In this document: piece by piece, positions 36,040-47,900 of the stretch
Layout: each line of letters opens with the position of its first letter
How positions within the stretch are numbered: the stretch's first letter is position 1
DNA from: Ananas comosus
Lineage: Eukaryota; Streptophyta; Magnoliopsida; Poales; Bromeliaceae
Length of the DNA stretch: 64,000 bases
Direction of reading: 5' to 3'
Assembly (NCBI RefSeq): GCF_001540865.1
Contig: NC_033621.1
Span: 6,112,979 to 6,176,978, forward strand
Position numbers and translations under genes: made by a program
Notes under the pieces: generated by a model
Database searches by the model: none
Told to the model about the DNA's origin: nothing
Seen by the model: only the letters and a program-made list of their open reading frames with translations

Positions 36040-36345
36040 CTATAGCATTGACCTATCTAGGTCCAACGTCCTTTTCACCCTAGGTCCAACTGACTCTAGG
36101 TTCAACGTCTCTATCACATAACCTAGGTTTACTTAACTCTAGGTTCAATCCATAACCTATGTCCTTTAACACTAGGTTAGATGCCACTCATGATTCATCC
36201 TAGGTTCAACAACACTAGGTTCATTGTCATTCATGTCCAACCTATGTTTTATACACTAGGTTAGATGCCACTCGATCTAGTTCACATGACTCTAGATTCA
36301 TTCACAACCTATGTTCTTTAACACTAGGTTAGGTGCCACTCGATC
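36040..36345. repeat. CTAGGTTCA / CCTATGTT array in family IV LTR
   Basis: More than a dozen CTAGGTT or ACCTAGG words in 300 bp. Similar arrays lie at 49735-49995 and 59640-59960. Confidence 0.8.
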
Positions 36346-37430
36346 TATTTGACATCCTATTGTCATCTCGAGTCTACATGTACACGAATCTTATCCAACA
36401 TGCTCATTATACACATATGTATTAATATGCATTCACTTACTAGCATGGTTTCTTATCATATTAACATGCACATTACATTTAGCATTTCTAGACTATGTCA
36501 TCAACATGCATTTCATTCTATGCATTATATTTACATGCATCCTTCTAGTTTACATGCATATATATAATCTTTTATATGCATCTACTTTAGCATTTACATC
36601 ATATCATGCATTACTAGCATTACATTATTATCATGCATTACTAGCATTATGTAACTTGCTCACTATGCATTTCTACTTAGCATTCACATTAACATGCATT
36701 GTTTAACACTTATATGCATCAACACGAATTCTTAATATTCTTAGACATAAGGGCGACCTAGTCGCTTCGGTAAGCACAACCCACCTTAACTTACTCTCCG
36801 ATTGCTTGTAGTCACTTGCAATCGGCCGCCCGCGACACCCGCGACCCGGTTTGGCTCGAACTCTCGCGCGACCACCCAAACGATCTCCGATTTGCGATCC
36901 GGAAATTAAAGGTCTTCGGTTATGTGCCACGGTGCTTCAAATCCGTTTTCATGATTTTACGACATCGCCTCGGCCCTCCAGGCGGAAACGAAGCCTAAAC
37001 GTCCGTTTCTTTAATAACTTTGTAACGGCTCGTCGGATTGCCGATCCGTCTTCGCCAACGCGTTTCGTTACCTAGCAATTAGGTTTATATATGTTCAATT
37101 TAGATCAAACCCATCTATTAGCAAAAATTGTATTTTGGAGCCCTAGGTTGCAACTATGCAAGAAATCATCAAATCCCTTCACGAATTAAGCATCAATCAT
37201 CTAGATAGCATGCTAGGATTCCTCTAAATCCATTTCTAAGCTATTTAAACCAACCATTAAGGATCTACCATTAAAGGGTAGCAAAAGCTTACCTCAAAAT
37301 TAGCTCCAAATCATGGAGAAGATGAAGAAGACGAAGGCGATCCACCTCCAAGCTTCAATCTCCACCAAATCCATCCATTTTGGGAGAGATTTAGAGAGAG
37401 AAATGGAAGTTCTCTCTCTCCCTTCCATGC

Positions 37431-37450
37431 ATGCGTGTGTGTGTGTGTGT
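37431..37450. repeat. TG microsatellite
   Basis: A short GTGTGTGTGTGT run next to a GAGAGAGA stretch within the solo LTR leader. Confidence 0.7.
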
Positions 37451-38097
37451 CGCATGCGGTTTGGGGCTGCTGCGGCTGAGGAAGGAGAAGAAGAAAAGGG
37501 ATTAAATCCCTTTTTACCATTTTGCCCCTCAACTATACACTATTCACTACGGGCAGCTTGAAATCTGATAAATTTCGTTGGAGCCCTTCCGGATGTCCGT
37601 TTTCGCTCAAATTTGACAGGCATGTTCGGTTTCACTTAATAAGTCCAAAGAAATTTTAATATTTCAGTTTCGACCCCGTTTGGTCACTGAAAACTGTACC
37701 GAACTGCAATCTTTATCAGATAGCTTTCGGATTCGATTTCTCTCTCTACGGGTGTCAGAAAAATATGAAACTTTAAATCTAGCCTCATAAAAATATTTCT
37801 GACATCTCCGCCAATTTTCATAATTTTCTGACACTGTGCATTTTCTGCTAATTTATCTGCCCCGTTTCTTACAGAAAATTCTAAATCTTCTGTTTTCGCT
37901 CTGATTTCAGCACAGGTCATTCCCAACTTATATTTCAGTTCTCTAAATCCAATAAAAATAGTATCTCATACTATTTTTATTTATTTTCACTTTTATATTA
38001 AAAATCCGGTATGTTACGTTCCACCGCAACTTCACCGGAACCATTTAAATATACACCGTAACTTCATAGTTTTAGAAGTCTGGTACCTTACAATATA

Positions 38098-38664
38098 TAT
38101 GTCTGTAGATATTTTTGGACTAACATGATTGCAGTGCCTCCTTGGACCTATTGGTCGAGCTTTTCCCTTGGGTGGCCGTACTCACCGGGAACCATAGAGT
38201 TGGTTCTCACCTCACGTTGTTTTGGGGTGTTACAGGTTCGCATGTGAGCGGCGCGGCGGCGCGAGGCAAGGGCGTAGCTCCGTAGTTAGCACCCTACCAC
38301 CGAGACCAGATAGCAGTATCCCGAGTCGGCTACTTAGGGGTATAAAAATGAAAAGAACCAAGAATGTAATAATTGTAAGAACTTGATTGTATTTGGATGT
38401 ATGAATCAAAGAATGTATAATATGATGTAAAATATAATATGTGAGATGAATGCTTGTAATAGCAAGTAGATTTATATTTTTGATACTTTCTTATGCAATC
38501 TTTGGTTGAAATGTGTTCCTGGTTGGAACTTCATACATTGTATTGATTGCGACGCCTTGAACGTACAGGAGAGACTCTGTCCGCGGTACAGGGAAAACCC
38601 TGTCCGTTCGGCGGTTTGTTGGCGTGCCCGAAACCGACCAAAGAGGCGAGCTCGGGGCGTGACA
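38098..38664 (+). mobile_element. 3' end of the interrupted family IV LTR (sense)
   Basis: Continues the remnant from 34707 after the solo LTR. It contains GGTTCTCACC..CACGTTGTTTTGG and ends GGGGCGTGACA at 38664. No PBS follows. Confidence 0.7.
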
Positions 38665-38670
38665 TATATC

Positions 38671-40290
38671 ATTTCACGACCCATATGTCAGAATCTACAT
38701 CATTACGTCCAACTCTAGTTATTTAACTAGGTTATATTCAATAGCATAAAGTTCATACTAACTCTATCATGTGAATATCATGAACAACTTGTTTACACAA
38801 GTATACAAAACCTCATATAAAGCATTCTACATATGATCTTTAAACAATTCATTTCACAATATAAAGATATAATCTTGTTATACATGATAAGCACAAAAAT
38901 TCTGCCGACATGTCTATAATATGGAATCGCATAATTTAGCTTACAAGTTAAATATCATAACTATTCTCCACTTAGTTGTTAATCGATACTAAGTGTCACA
39001 TTCATAGCTTTACCTCGATTCTCTATTGAATGATGCAATGTCTAACTTGTCTACATAAGTTTTACTAATCTCATAAAAAGCATGCTAACTAAGCTATTTC
39101 CAAAATCCCTTTTTCTCTATTGTATAGAGATTTCACTTAATCAGAAATTTACGCATGTTTTATGCATGTACACATTCATTCAAACATATATTTACATGAA
39201 TATGTAGGAATTATAACTTATTAATGTCAAAGAAGATATAGAGGGAATTCACCCATTTTGGTAAGGTCAAACCCACCGAATCGCTGTCGACTCTTGTTGA
39301 TCTCGCGAGCGAAGGTATTCTTTAGTCTTCAAGCACCCTACCATTCATACTAAATTAGTCAGAAGCCATACTCAATCCTTCACTTATGAACCTCTAAAGT
39401 TCACACAAGAATTCACATATCAGAGGTAGAATATTTACCTAGTTTAGAACCAAGATTAAATCTCCTCTTAACTCATGGAGCACACCAAATCCAACCTACA
39501 AAAGTCACCGAAACTCAGCCAACAGGGTTCACACAACATGCTCCAAGCTAACACAAAGAACTCCACCAAAACATCTACTACAACATCAAATTAGTACAAA
39601 TAGTAGTTAGCTCACCTTCCAAAGCTCCAACTCAGTTTCTACTGAGTTAGGATCGAAGAACCAAAGCCAAAACACTTCTTCTATAGCTGCAATAAGTCTC
39701 CCTAAACTAGCTAGCAGCAAAGAAATAAAGAAACAAGCTTAAATCCAACAACATCATGTATACATAGGGTCGTAAGTGGAGATTAACCTTCTAACTTCCA
39801 ATCAAGCTCACCCCTGGCTAGGTTAGAGGATAATCTTCAACAAAACCTTCTTTTCCACGTTCTCATACTACCAAGAAGCTCCCAACCAACTAATCAAAGA
39901 AGGAAAAGAGAGAAAAACCTCAAATCCATCAATTTCCACTCAAAAGATGGAAAGAAATCTTAGAGAGAGAAAGATAGGGGCTTACCCTGTTTCCCTGCAA
40001 GCTCCAGCACAAGAAGCCTTAGATAAGGTTGAGCTGAGGCTTTAGAAGATAACCATTGGAGTGAAATTACCATAAAACCCCCACCAACTCAAACTGCTGC
40101 ACTGGGTACCGGTACTCAATACAAAAAAAAAAGGATTTCGAAATTCCAATGCACTTTCACTCTTCCGGCTACTTAATCACTCAAGTAACATGCCAAAAAC
40201 CTCTCGACAACCCCTCACAAGATTTAGAGTAGTTCCAATTACCATTCTAACACTAGAACTTCGCAGTTCGCTAAAGCTTAGTGTACTACA
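38671..40290 (-). mobile_element. Decayed LTR, minus orientation
   Basis: The left edge TTTCACGACCC looks like a decayed TGTCACGCCCC. The body has the GTCAAACCCACCGAAT and GCTCACCTTCCAAAGCTCC blocks seen in other minus LTRs, and the right edge GTGTACTACA (40290) resembles GTGTGTTACA. One GGTACCGGTACTC palindrome remains at 40107. Edges and target duplication are not clear. Confidence 0.5.
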
Positions 40291-41411
40291 GTTACGATGA
40301 ATGTTGCATTATTATTATGACTGCATTGCACTTTTGTAAGCTTAGTTGCACTCTTTTTCTTCGCGTTGGACTATTATTCACATTTTACGTTGCATTATTA
40401 TTGTACGGTTAAAACAAGAAGTAAGCTTTTTTAAGAGATGTTGCACGATATTCTTTAATCGTTTAAGCGTTATTTGCACCTTTCGAACGCCGCCCCCTAT
40501 CGCCGCCACAGCGACTGGGGACGAGAAATACGACGACCTAATTTAAAAAAATTTTTCCTCTGGTTATAGACTCATTGCACCATTTCCTTTAAACCATTGC
40601 ACTACTTAGGCATATGTTACACCACTTATATCCTTTTTTTTGCACTACTACCTTCGTGTAACTCTCTCCTCCATCCTCCCTCCTCCACTTCCAGACTCTA
40701 ACGCCATTTATCTCGGCCACGCTTCTTCCACTTCTCCTTTGCAAACGCGTGCTGAAATAAACTCCCCTACGCTTCTTATGGTTGGGAAGAAGACTGCCTG
40801 ACTACCTTCCAACGGAGTGGGATGTTGCCCTGGTGAGGGAGAAGATTAAACGCCAGCGTCGCACATCTGAGCGGCGGAGATTGCACTGGTGCCAGCCGAA
40901 GGATGCACTGTTAGAAGGGGTTGTTGCACAAGTTCTTGTCGCGTTGCTCCATGGCGTTGCACTATTATTCTTATTGCGGGTCGCGCAGTTCTTGTCATTT
41001 AGCTTCAGCAAATTTAATTTCTTAAAGCCGAATAGCAAACGCCGGGGCTTACGAATAGCGGGGCCGATTTGGTCCGGGTTTCGATGAGAGCGAGGTTGCG
41101 TAAAGCGCAAGGGGTACATTTAATGCCTGCCAGGACCATACGTTAGGGTATACGTATCTCAAGGAATACGCGAGCGGCGGATGTAGACGAGGGGCATTTT
41201 GGTCATGTGGCTGAAAATTCGATCTGAATCTACAAAATCGAAAAAATGGCCCACTTTTGCAAAAGCGCAAAACTAGTGAATTTTTTATGCAAATTGGCCA
41301 AGGGCCAAATGCAAAAAAACCCTATAATAATTCTATAATTATAATAATATATATTTTTGGTACCATTGAAAAAATATTTTATCATTAAAAAAATATAAAA
41401 TATATTTTTAT
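40291..41411. other. Intergenic region upstream of MPS1 with recurrent TTGCAC words
   Basis: No gene recognised. TTGCAC/TTGCATT followed by A/T (for example TTGCACTATTATT, TTGCATTATTATT) recurs more than ten times between 40300 and 40975, suggesting an old repeat. The last 150 bp before the gene are AT-rich. Confidence 0.5.
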
Positions 41412-41722
41412 ATGCTTCCATCTCAAAGCAGCCGTACCAAATGGCCACTAAGTTGTGCCACTCTGGAAGGCTCGGGCGGCAACAAGCGGCATTTCAAATT
41501 GCTTCTTTCCATCATTCCTCCTGCTTTCCGACCTCCCCACCCTTCGCTGGCGGAAGCCCCTTCTCCTCCCTCATTTTCCCCACTCCTCTCGGCCCGAGAG
41601 AAGCAACCCCTAGGAGAAGGGGAGGTTACAATCCCCTCCCACCCGCACGAAAGCCTAACCTTATCCATTAGCTCCGCCGCGCTTCCCCGCTGCCGGCGAG
41701 ATGCCGTTGGGATCCGCCGCCG
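41412..41722 (+). promoter_or_regulatory. Probable 5' UTR/leader of MPS1 with upstream ATGs
   Basis: GC- and CT-rich leader directly before the coding ATG. Upstream ATGs lie at 41412, 41441 (a short frame closing by 41671) and 41701. If transcription starts before 41441 these would be upstream ORFs that could reduce translation. The transcription start cannot be read from sequence alone. Confidence 0.4.
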
Positions 41723-41900
41723 ATGGAAAGGAAGGCTGACCTTCCGGCTCCCCCGCCGGCCACCTCTCAGAGCATCCCGATTTCCGCTGCCGCGGATGCT
41801 CTCACCTCCTCGTCCTTCTCCTCCTCCTCCTCCGCCTCCGCCTCCCCGCCCGATTTCCTCCGTCACGTTCATGCCGCAATCAAGCGCCACAGGCCTCCTG
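41723..41900 (+). CDS. MPS1: MPS1 exon 1
   Basis: Residues 1-59 plus one base. Ser/Ala/Pro-rich, ending in the conserved [17 protein letters not shown]. Donor GTGAGT; intron 1 is 174 bp. Confidence 0.93.
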
Positions 41901-44900
41901 GTGAGTTACAAGCACCATCTTCTTCATTTTTCCCCATGTTTCTTCTACCAATTTGTGGAATCTAGGGTTTCTTGGCCTTCGATCGGTTACAGATCTTTGC
42001 TTTAGGTTGGTTTGCTTATTGAGTACCTTTTCATAGTTCTGTTTTGTGAATATTATTTGCGAGAGTTGTTTCAGGTACAATGCAGTCGAACTTCCCGCGA
42101 GCGCGCCGTGTGTTGGTTCCTCAGACAGAGCCATCGAAGAGCACTACCACAATCTCTTCCATGACTGGCAATATGTCAGGCAAGATGCTATCCCTTTCAG
42201 GAGCAGTTAGGACGTCAAATGTGGCTTGCTGTCAGAAGAAGGAAGGGGCTTCTGGACCAGCAGCAGCGACTCCGCCAGTTAATCAAGAGGAGTCCTCTAT
42301 TACTCCTCCTTCTATTTCTGGGACTATTACTAGTACTCGGGATCACAACATCAAACAGCTTGGATCGCAGAAGGACGATTATGAATTGATGTTTGACAGG
42401 GAAAAGTCAGCTTTGGGAATTTCTTCATCTCAGCTGGCACCTCCCCATGTCTCGGTTGATGTTGATTTCAAGAAGGACAAAGTTTTTTTATCTGCTGATG
42501 CACAATTAACTTTCCAGAGTAAGCAAACATTTTGTTTAAACTTTTAAAATTGGAGATTCAGCTTGATGTAGATGCTTTAGTTAAATGTCAATGGTTTTGT
42601 GCTAGGCTTCCCTTCTTCATTTCTCTGTCTTAGGTTCTCTTTATGCAGGTGATAATGCACGATTGACCAGTGGTAGTAAAATGGATGGCATGTCAACTTA
42701 TCTGCATTCTCTTGCATTGACAGAAGGGGAGGGTTATTTGGCAAATCGGGCAACGCATGATCAAGATCGGAAGCAGCATGGTATTGAGAGCATGGAAGTC
42801 TCTGGGAGAGATGAGCAAATTTATGATCTGCATCATGCAGAACCGCTGACTCGGTGTTCAGCTATGGGCTCATCAGGTGTGACTACATTGTCAGTTCACT
42901 CTGCTCCAACTTTTCAAAGTACACGGGCTCCGCAGGCTCCAACTCAGATGTCATCATGTGCTGTAGAGACATCTTCAGGCATTCTAGATAATGTTATTCC
43001 TAAAGAACAAGGGACTGCTGTTAGGGATGTAGATTGGCAGCAAAATAATCAACAGCTTCTCCATATGAATGAAGCTCTGAAGGAGAGAGCTGTTGCCGGC
43101 AGCAATGCTAGCTCTTTGCCTTCTCAAATACGATCTACAAGTAACCCTTCTTCAAGTTTGGAACAAGGGTCTTCTCAATTAAATAAGGCTGACAAGGCTC
43201 CTCGTAGAAAGAAATTTGATCCTGATGTTTTCTTTAAGGTGAACGGGAAGCTCTATCAAAAGCTCGGAAAAATAGGAAGTGGTGGTAGCAGTGAAGTTCA
43301 TAAGGTTATATCTTCAGATTGCATGATATATGCCCTGAAAAAGATCAAGCTGAAAGGTCGCGACTATCCTACTGCCTATGGATTTTGTCAAGAGATTGAG
43401 TATTTGAACAAGCTGAAGGGGAAGAGTAATATCATTCAGCTTATAGACTATGAGGTACCCAACCACAAAACTAGTCACCTTTTTGCTATCCTTTTTGATG
43501 TCTATCCTGAATTTGATGTTTGCAAAGACGCGAGGCGCAAAATGGTGCAAGGCTCTTCTGGAGCCTAGATGCGAGGCGCACCGCGAGGCGCGTGCCTTAA
43601 GAATATGAGGCACACATTACCAAGCCTGGTTTAATTTGATATTTTACATAAAAAACCCAAATAGCCATAAAAAAATAAAATAACCATCAAAAAGTAAAGA
43701 AAACACATGCATATTGGTTCTCAATTAAAGAACAAAATATATTTCAATTTTCAACTTAGAAGTTGTTGTGGTGCCAGTGTTCTCATTTGGTCGTTCTTCA
43801 AGCATCATCCTCATACTCATGTTCATCCTCAGCGCTTGTATCCTTTATGATCCATTCAATCAAGCTACAACAATGAAATAGATAACATGAAGTCAATAAA
43901 AATTAAAGAACAACAAATTGCGAATAAAATTTGAAGATTAGAAAAATTAAATGTCTGAAATGATCTAAGAGAAGAATCAGACAAAGAATGAAAAAAAGAA
44001 TCAACAAATATGCAACTGAAACAAAGAGTAAAAACATATGGGAAAAAAAAGGAAAAACCTCACAAATACATTAAATGCTATTAATAAATAACTGAAAAAA
44101 GGTTCACAACAGAAGATTTGGAAGTATAGAGGCAATACTTACTTGCGTGTTGCTGTAGCTGCTTCTTCTTGCTGCCGCTGCTGCTTGTTCCTACTGTCAC
44201 TGCTGCTGACCGCTTGCTACCTGTCACGCCCCGGGACCCAGCGGAAGCCCACCCGGCGCGTGCCCAGACCCGCCGTATGTCTAAAACATACAAGGCGTCT
44301 AGAACAAAACGATAAAAGCAATAACGATGCGAAAAATAAAGCAACAAAAGGAGAATATCTAGAAGTATCAGAGCAAGGTATATCTATAAGCTACAATAAG
44401 GGAAAAGAACATAAGACTAAATCTACTATGTAAAAACATAAAGTAATACAATAGGAGTCTCAAAAACAAGAGCTAAACAAGGTACATAGGTGGTCTCTAT
44501 ACATGGTACAAAACCTCTCTCTCACAAAAACACAAAAAGATAGTAACCACCTAGGAGCAGAAGCGAGCTCCGCTATCTATCAAGCTAAGCGACACCCTTG
44601 CCGCGATCCCGTGCATCCGCCGGTGCCGAAGGCTCTGAAAGGAAACCATAAAACAGAGGGCGTGAGAACTATTAAATAATAGTTTTCAGTGGGCAATTAC
44701 CGACTTCAGTGAAATGCGCCACTAGGCCCAAAGCTAAACAAAGGGTCAGTAAACAAGTATGAATAAGAGCGATATGTAGAACAGGTAAATAGACATGAAT
44801 ACTGGCTACCACAAGATATCTCTACTTAGCATGATTTAGCATAAGTAAGAAAGCTATTCTACCAAGAATATGAGCGAATATGCAATCAACATAAAGTCCA

Positions 44901-47900
44901 CAATGTAATAGTAAAATGTCCAGTTTACTATTCTAGTCAATGTCCACATGTCATGATGAATGCTCAAAGTCAAATCTGAAGAGACCCGCCCGAAGGCTGT
45001 CTGACCCTGAGACCCACCCGTAGGCTGTCTGGCCGGTGTCGAGCCTAATGGCTCCGTGGTAGTCAACATCCCTACCCTAGGGATGAGCCTAGCCCACGGC
45101 AATCCATTTCGGCGCCCAATCCTGCATAGCGAATATGTATCGCGATGGCTATCTCCGGAGTGCCGGCTTGTAGGGAGCGACCCTCACAAGCATGTGCGAA
45201 TGAGCACAATGGCAAGTAACCAAAGGATCCGTCTCAAGTACTAAGTCCTCATGTCTAACAACATGGAATACGTCACATCTCTCATAGGCCTATCTCTATG
45301 TCATCATGTCTCTAACATGGAATATAAAAGATGTTAATAGCCTATCACTAAGTCTCAGATAACAGTTTCATAGTTTACTAGTCCAAGTGCCCCTTTATGA
45401 CACTTTCGGTCTCTATGTCCAAGCATGATAATTATGTTCATGAATGCATAATTCTAATCATTTTCATTGTACGAGACAAGTACCCCAACTTGCAAAAAGA
45501 ACCACTTCTCACATGCATGCTAAAAACCCAGAATACCCTACTACATAGAGTGAAAAATTTCATGATACATAAGGCATGCATTTTAAGTGTTCTAAAATTC
45601 ACATAAATTCTATTTAGCATGGATTTGATGTCAAATTGAGATTATGACAAGTACAAAATGCATAGGGGCCATTTTGCTCCGTTTTCATGAAGTCAAACCC
45701 ACCACAACTCTTGCAACTCTTCGTAAGCTCTGACGAAGAGACCCACTAGTCTCTTAGCACCCTAAAGATGTAGGAACAAGAGTCAAACGGACCTTACGAA
45801 CAATACAAAGCTCAATCATTAACCATCTCAAGCTAAGGTGGAGAAAAACTGACCAAGTGTGAAGGAAGCTCTCTATCTCCAAATAGGAGTTAGAGTCCTT
45901 CAAATCCAACCTAAACCAAGGTTCTAAACCAATCAATTTGGTTCTAGAAGCTACAAATCCAAAGTCCCCAAAAATAACCCTAAATCTCATTTCTAGGGTT
46001 TCATCTCAAGAAATCTAATAAATCATGAATCAAAAGCTAGAATCATGTTGCTAACCTCTCTAGAGATCCAAACCAAGCTTGCAAGTGAGCTAGGGTTGAA
46101 CCTTCTTCCCCCAACAAGCTTCAAGCCAAGCTCCAAGACCTCCCCAAGGATGGAAATACCACCAAGAAGCAAAAAGGGACAAAATGAGGTAATTAATCCT
46201 CAAAAATCTCCATAATATCCAAGGAAAATCAAAATAAGGGAATGGAGGGGCTCCTCATCTTGTTTCCTCTGTTCCCAAGCTCAAAGAAGCAGCAAAGGGG
46301 CGTAGGTGACGATATAAAAGTATTGCAATTGCAAAAACACCCCTGCAGTTCAAACTGTTCAAAATCTGCCAAAGTGTACCGGTACACGGGAAAGTGTAGG
46401 TACAAATCCCGCGAAAATGCAAACCCGAGCCTCGGGTTGGCAGAAAATCAGAAGTGTACCGGTACAACCTTCAAGGTGTACCGGTACAAATCCTGTACCG
46501 GTATAACCATCGACCTGTCACCGGTTTCACCTGTGCAGAGTGCAATCCGAGGGCAGCCTAAGTCCATTCCTTTGGTGACCTTAGCGCTACATAAAATACC
46601 ATATTCCTCGGGATGCGAGCCATGGGTCGGACCACTGTCCACGACCCTCCATAATATTCGAAAAAAGTCGGAACGCAGAGCAAACACTCGAACCTTACTA
46701 TTTGCAAAAGTTCAGTGTGTTACACTACCACTGCTGCTGGCCTCTGTGCTTGATTCCACTACTTTGTTGCTGTTTTCCGCTGCTTCCTGCTGCTACCGCT
46801 GCTGATTTTAGGATTTCTTGAAATATGTTAACGGGTTCAAATATAATAATCAAACCCAGAATCCGACAACCTGAAAACTTGAATCCTAAATTCTTCTAAA
46901 CTTAAATATTGTGACGCGCGTGCGTCAGCAACAACCCTTCGCCTCACTATTGCTGACGCGTTGAGGTCGTGCACCACGGACGCGCCTTTTCAAATTATAG
47001 TGCGTTTTGGCATTACTTGCTTATCAACAATATTCTTCTCTTGAATAAATATATATATATATATATATATAGTATAAAATTGAACGGTTGAAAATAAAAA
47101 TCTCATAAAAAATGATGATAAAAGACTTGAATTTAAGATCAGAGGTACGGATCTTACTCTAAATAGTGAAAAAAAATTTCTATAAAAGTTTCATCAAATT
47201 TGAATTGTTTTACACCGTTAAATTCACAAACGCATCATATCGACCATTAAAATTGTCATTTTCTAGCCAAATAATGTTGAAAAATTGTGAACTTTAGTTT
47301 CTAAATACTTTCAATAGTGTAGATCAAGTCTAATGGAGCCGATCGTCGATTTGGAAGCTACATCATTGAAAACAAGTTGGTAGCACAGAGGCCTCCGTGC
47401 TACCGAAAGTATACCAACCTAGCTCTCTCTCTCTCTCTATATATATATTGCTTGTATAGTATTGATATCAATATTCATGATTAAATCTGGTAATGTCTGC
47501 AGACATCTCTCAAGTTGTGCACTTATATTATGTATGTTGTTGTTCTTTCCTTCGTATTTGATTGTTGAATTGGTAATGATACTAATACTCTTGAAATTTT
47601 TGTTTGCACCAATTATTTAACATGCTAATTGACGAGAAATTTCTTTACTAATATGAAGAGATCTAAGATGTTAATCCAAGCAACTTCCTTGCATGGATTG
47701 GAACGCCATTGGCATATAACTAAACTAATCTACTTGATAATTAGAGTCTTATTTAATGATTCATGAGAGCACAAATCTACATGAGTCCTTGGGACGGATG
47801 ACAATTTCCCCCGTGGATGTAGGCCCTTCGGGGATTTGCCCCTAATTGGGCAGGGATTGGGGGTGGTTTATCCTCATGGGTATAAGGATAGGGGTGATTT

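Larger units (their letters stand above)
34708..38092 (-). mobile_element. Solo LTR, family IV, 3385 bp
   Basis: Begins TGTCACGCCCCGAGCC, ends GGTACCTTACA. Exact duplication ATATA at 34703-34707 and 38093-38097. No internal region. It contains repeats with ATCTGGCGGCGAAC (35630-35790), CGAGGAGAACCACACATACC repeats (35818-35930), and a CTAGGTTCA/CCTATGTTC array (36040-36345). The hairpin seen in families I and II was not found here. Confidence 0.93.
44222..46724 (-). mobile_element. Solo LTR in MPS1 intron 3, family I subfamily b, 2503 bp
   Basis: Begins TGTCACGCCCCGGGACCC, ends CAGTGTGTTACA. Exact duplication CTACC at 44217-44221 and 46725-46729. Carries a hairpin (45166-45191) and a GTACCGGTAC array (46375-46505). 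In inverse orientation to the gene. Confidence 0.95.
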
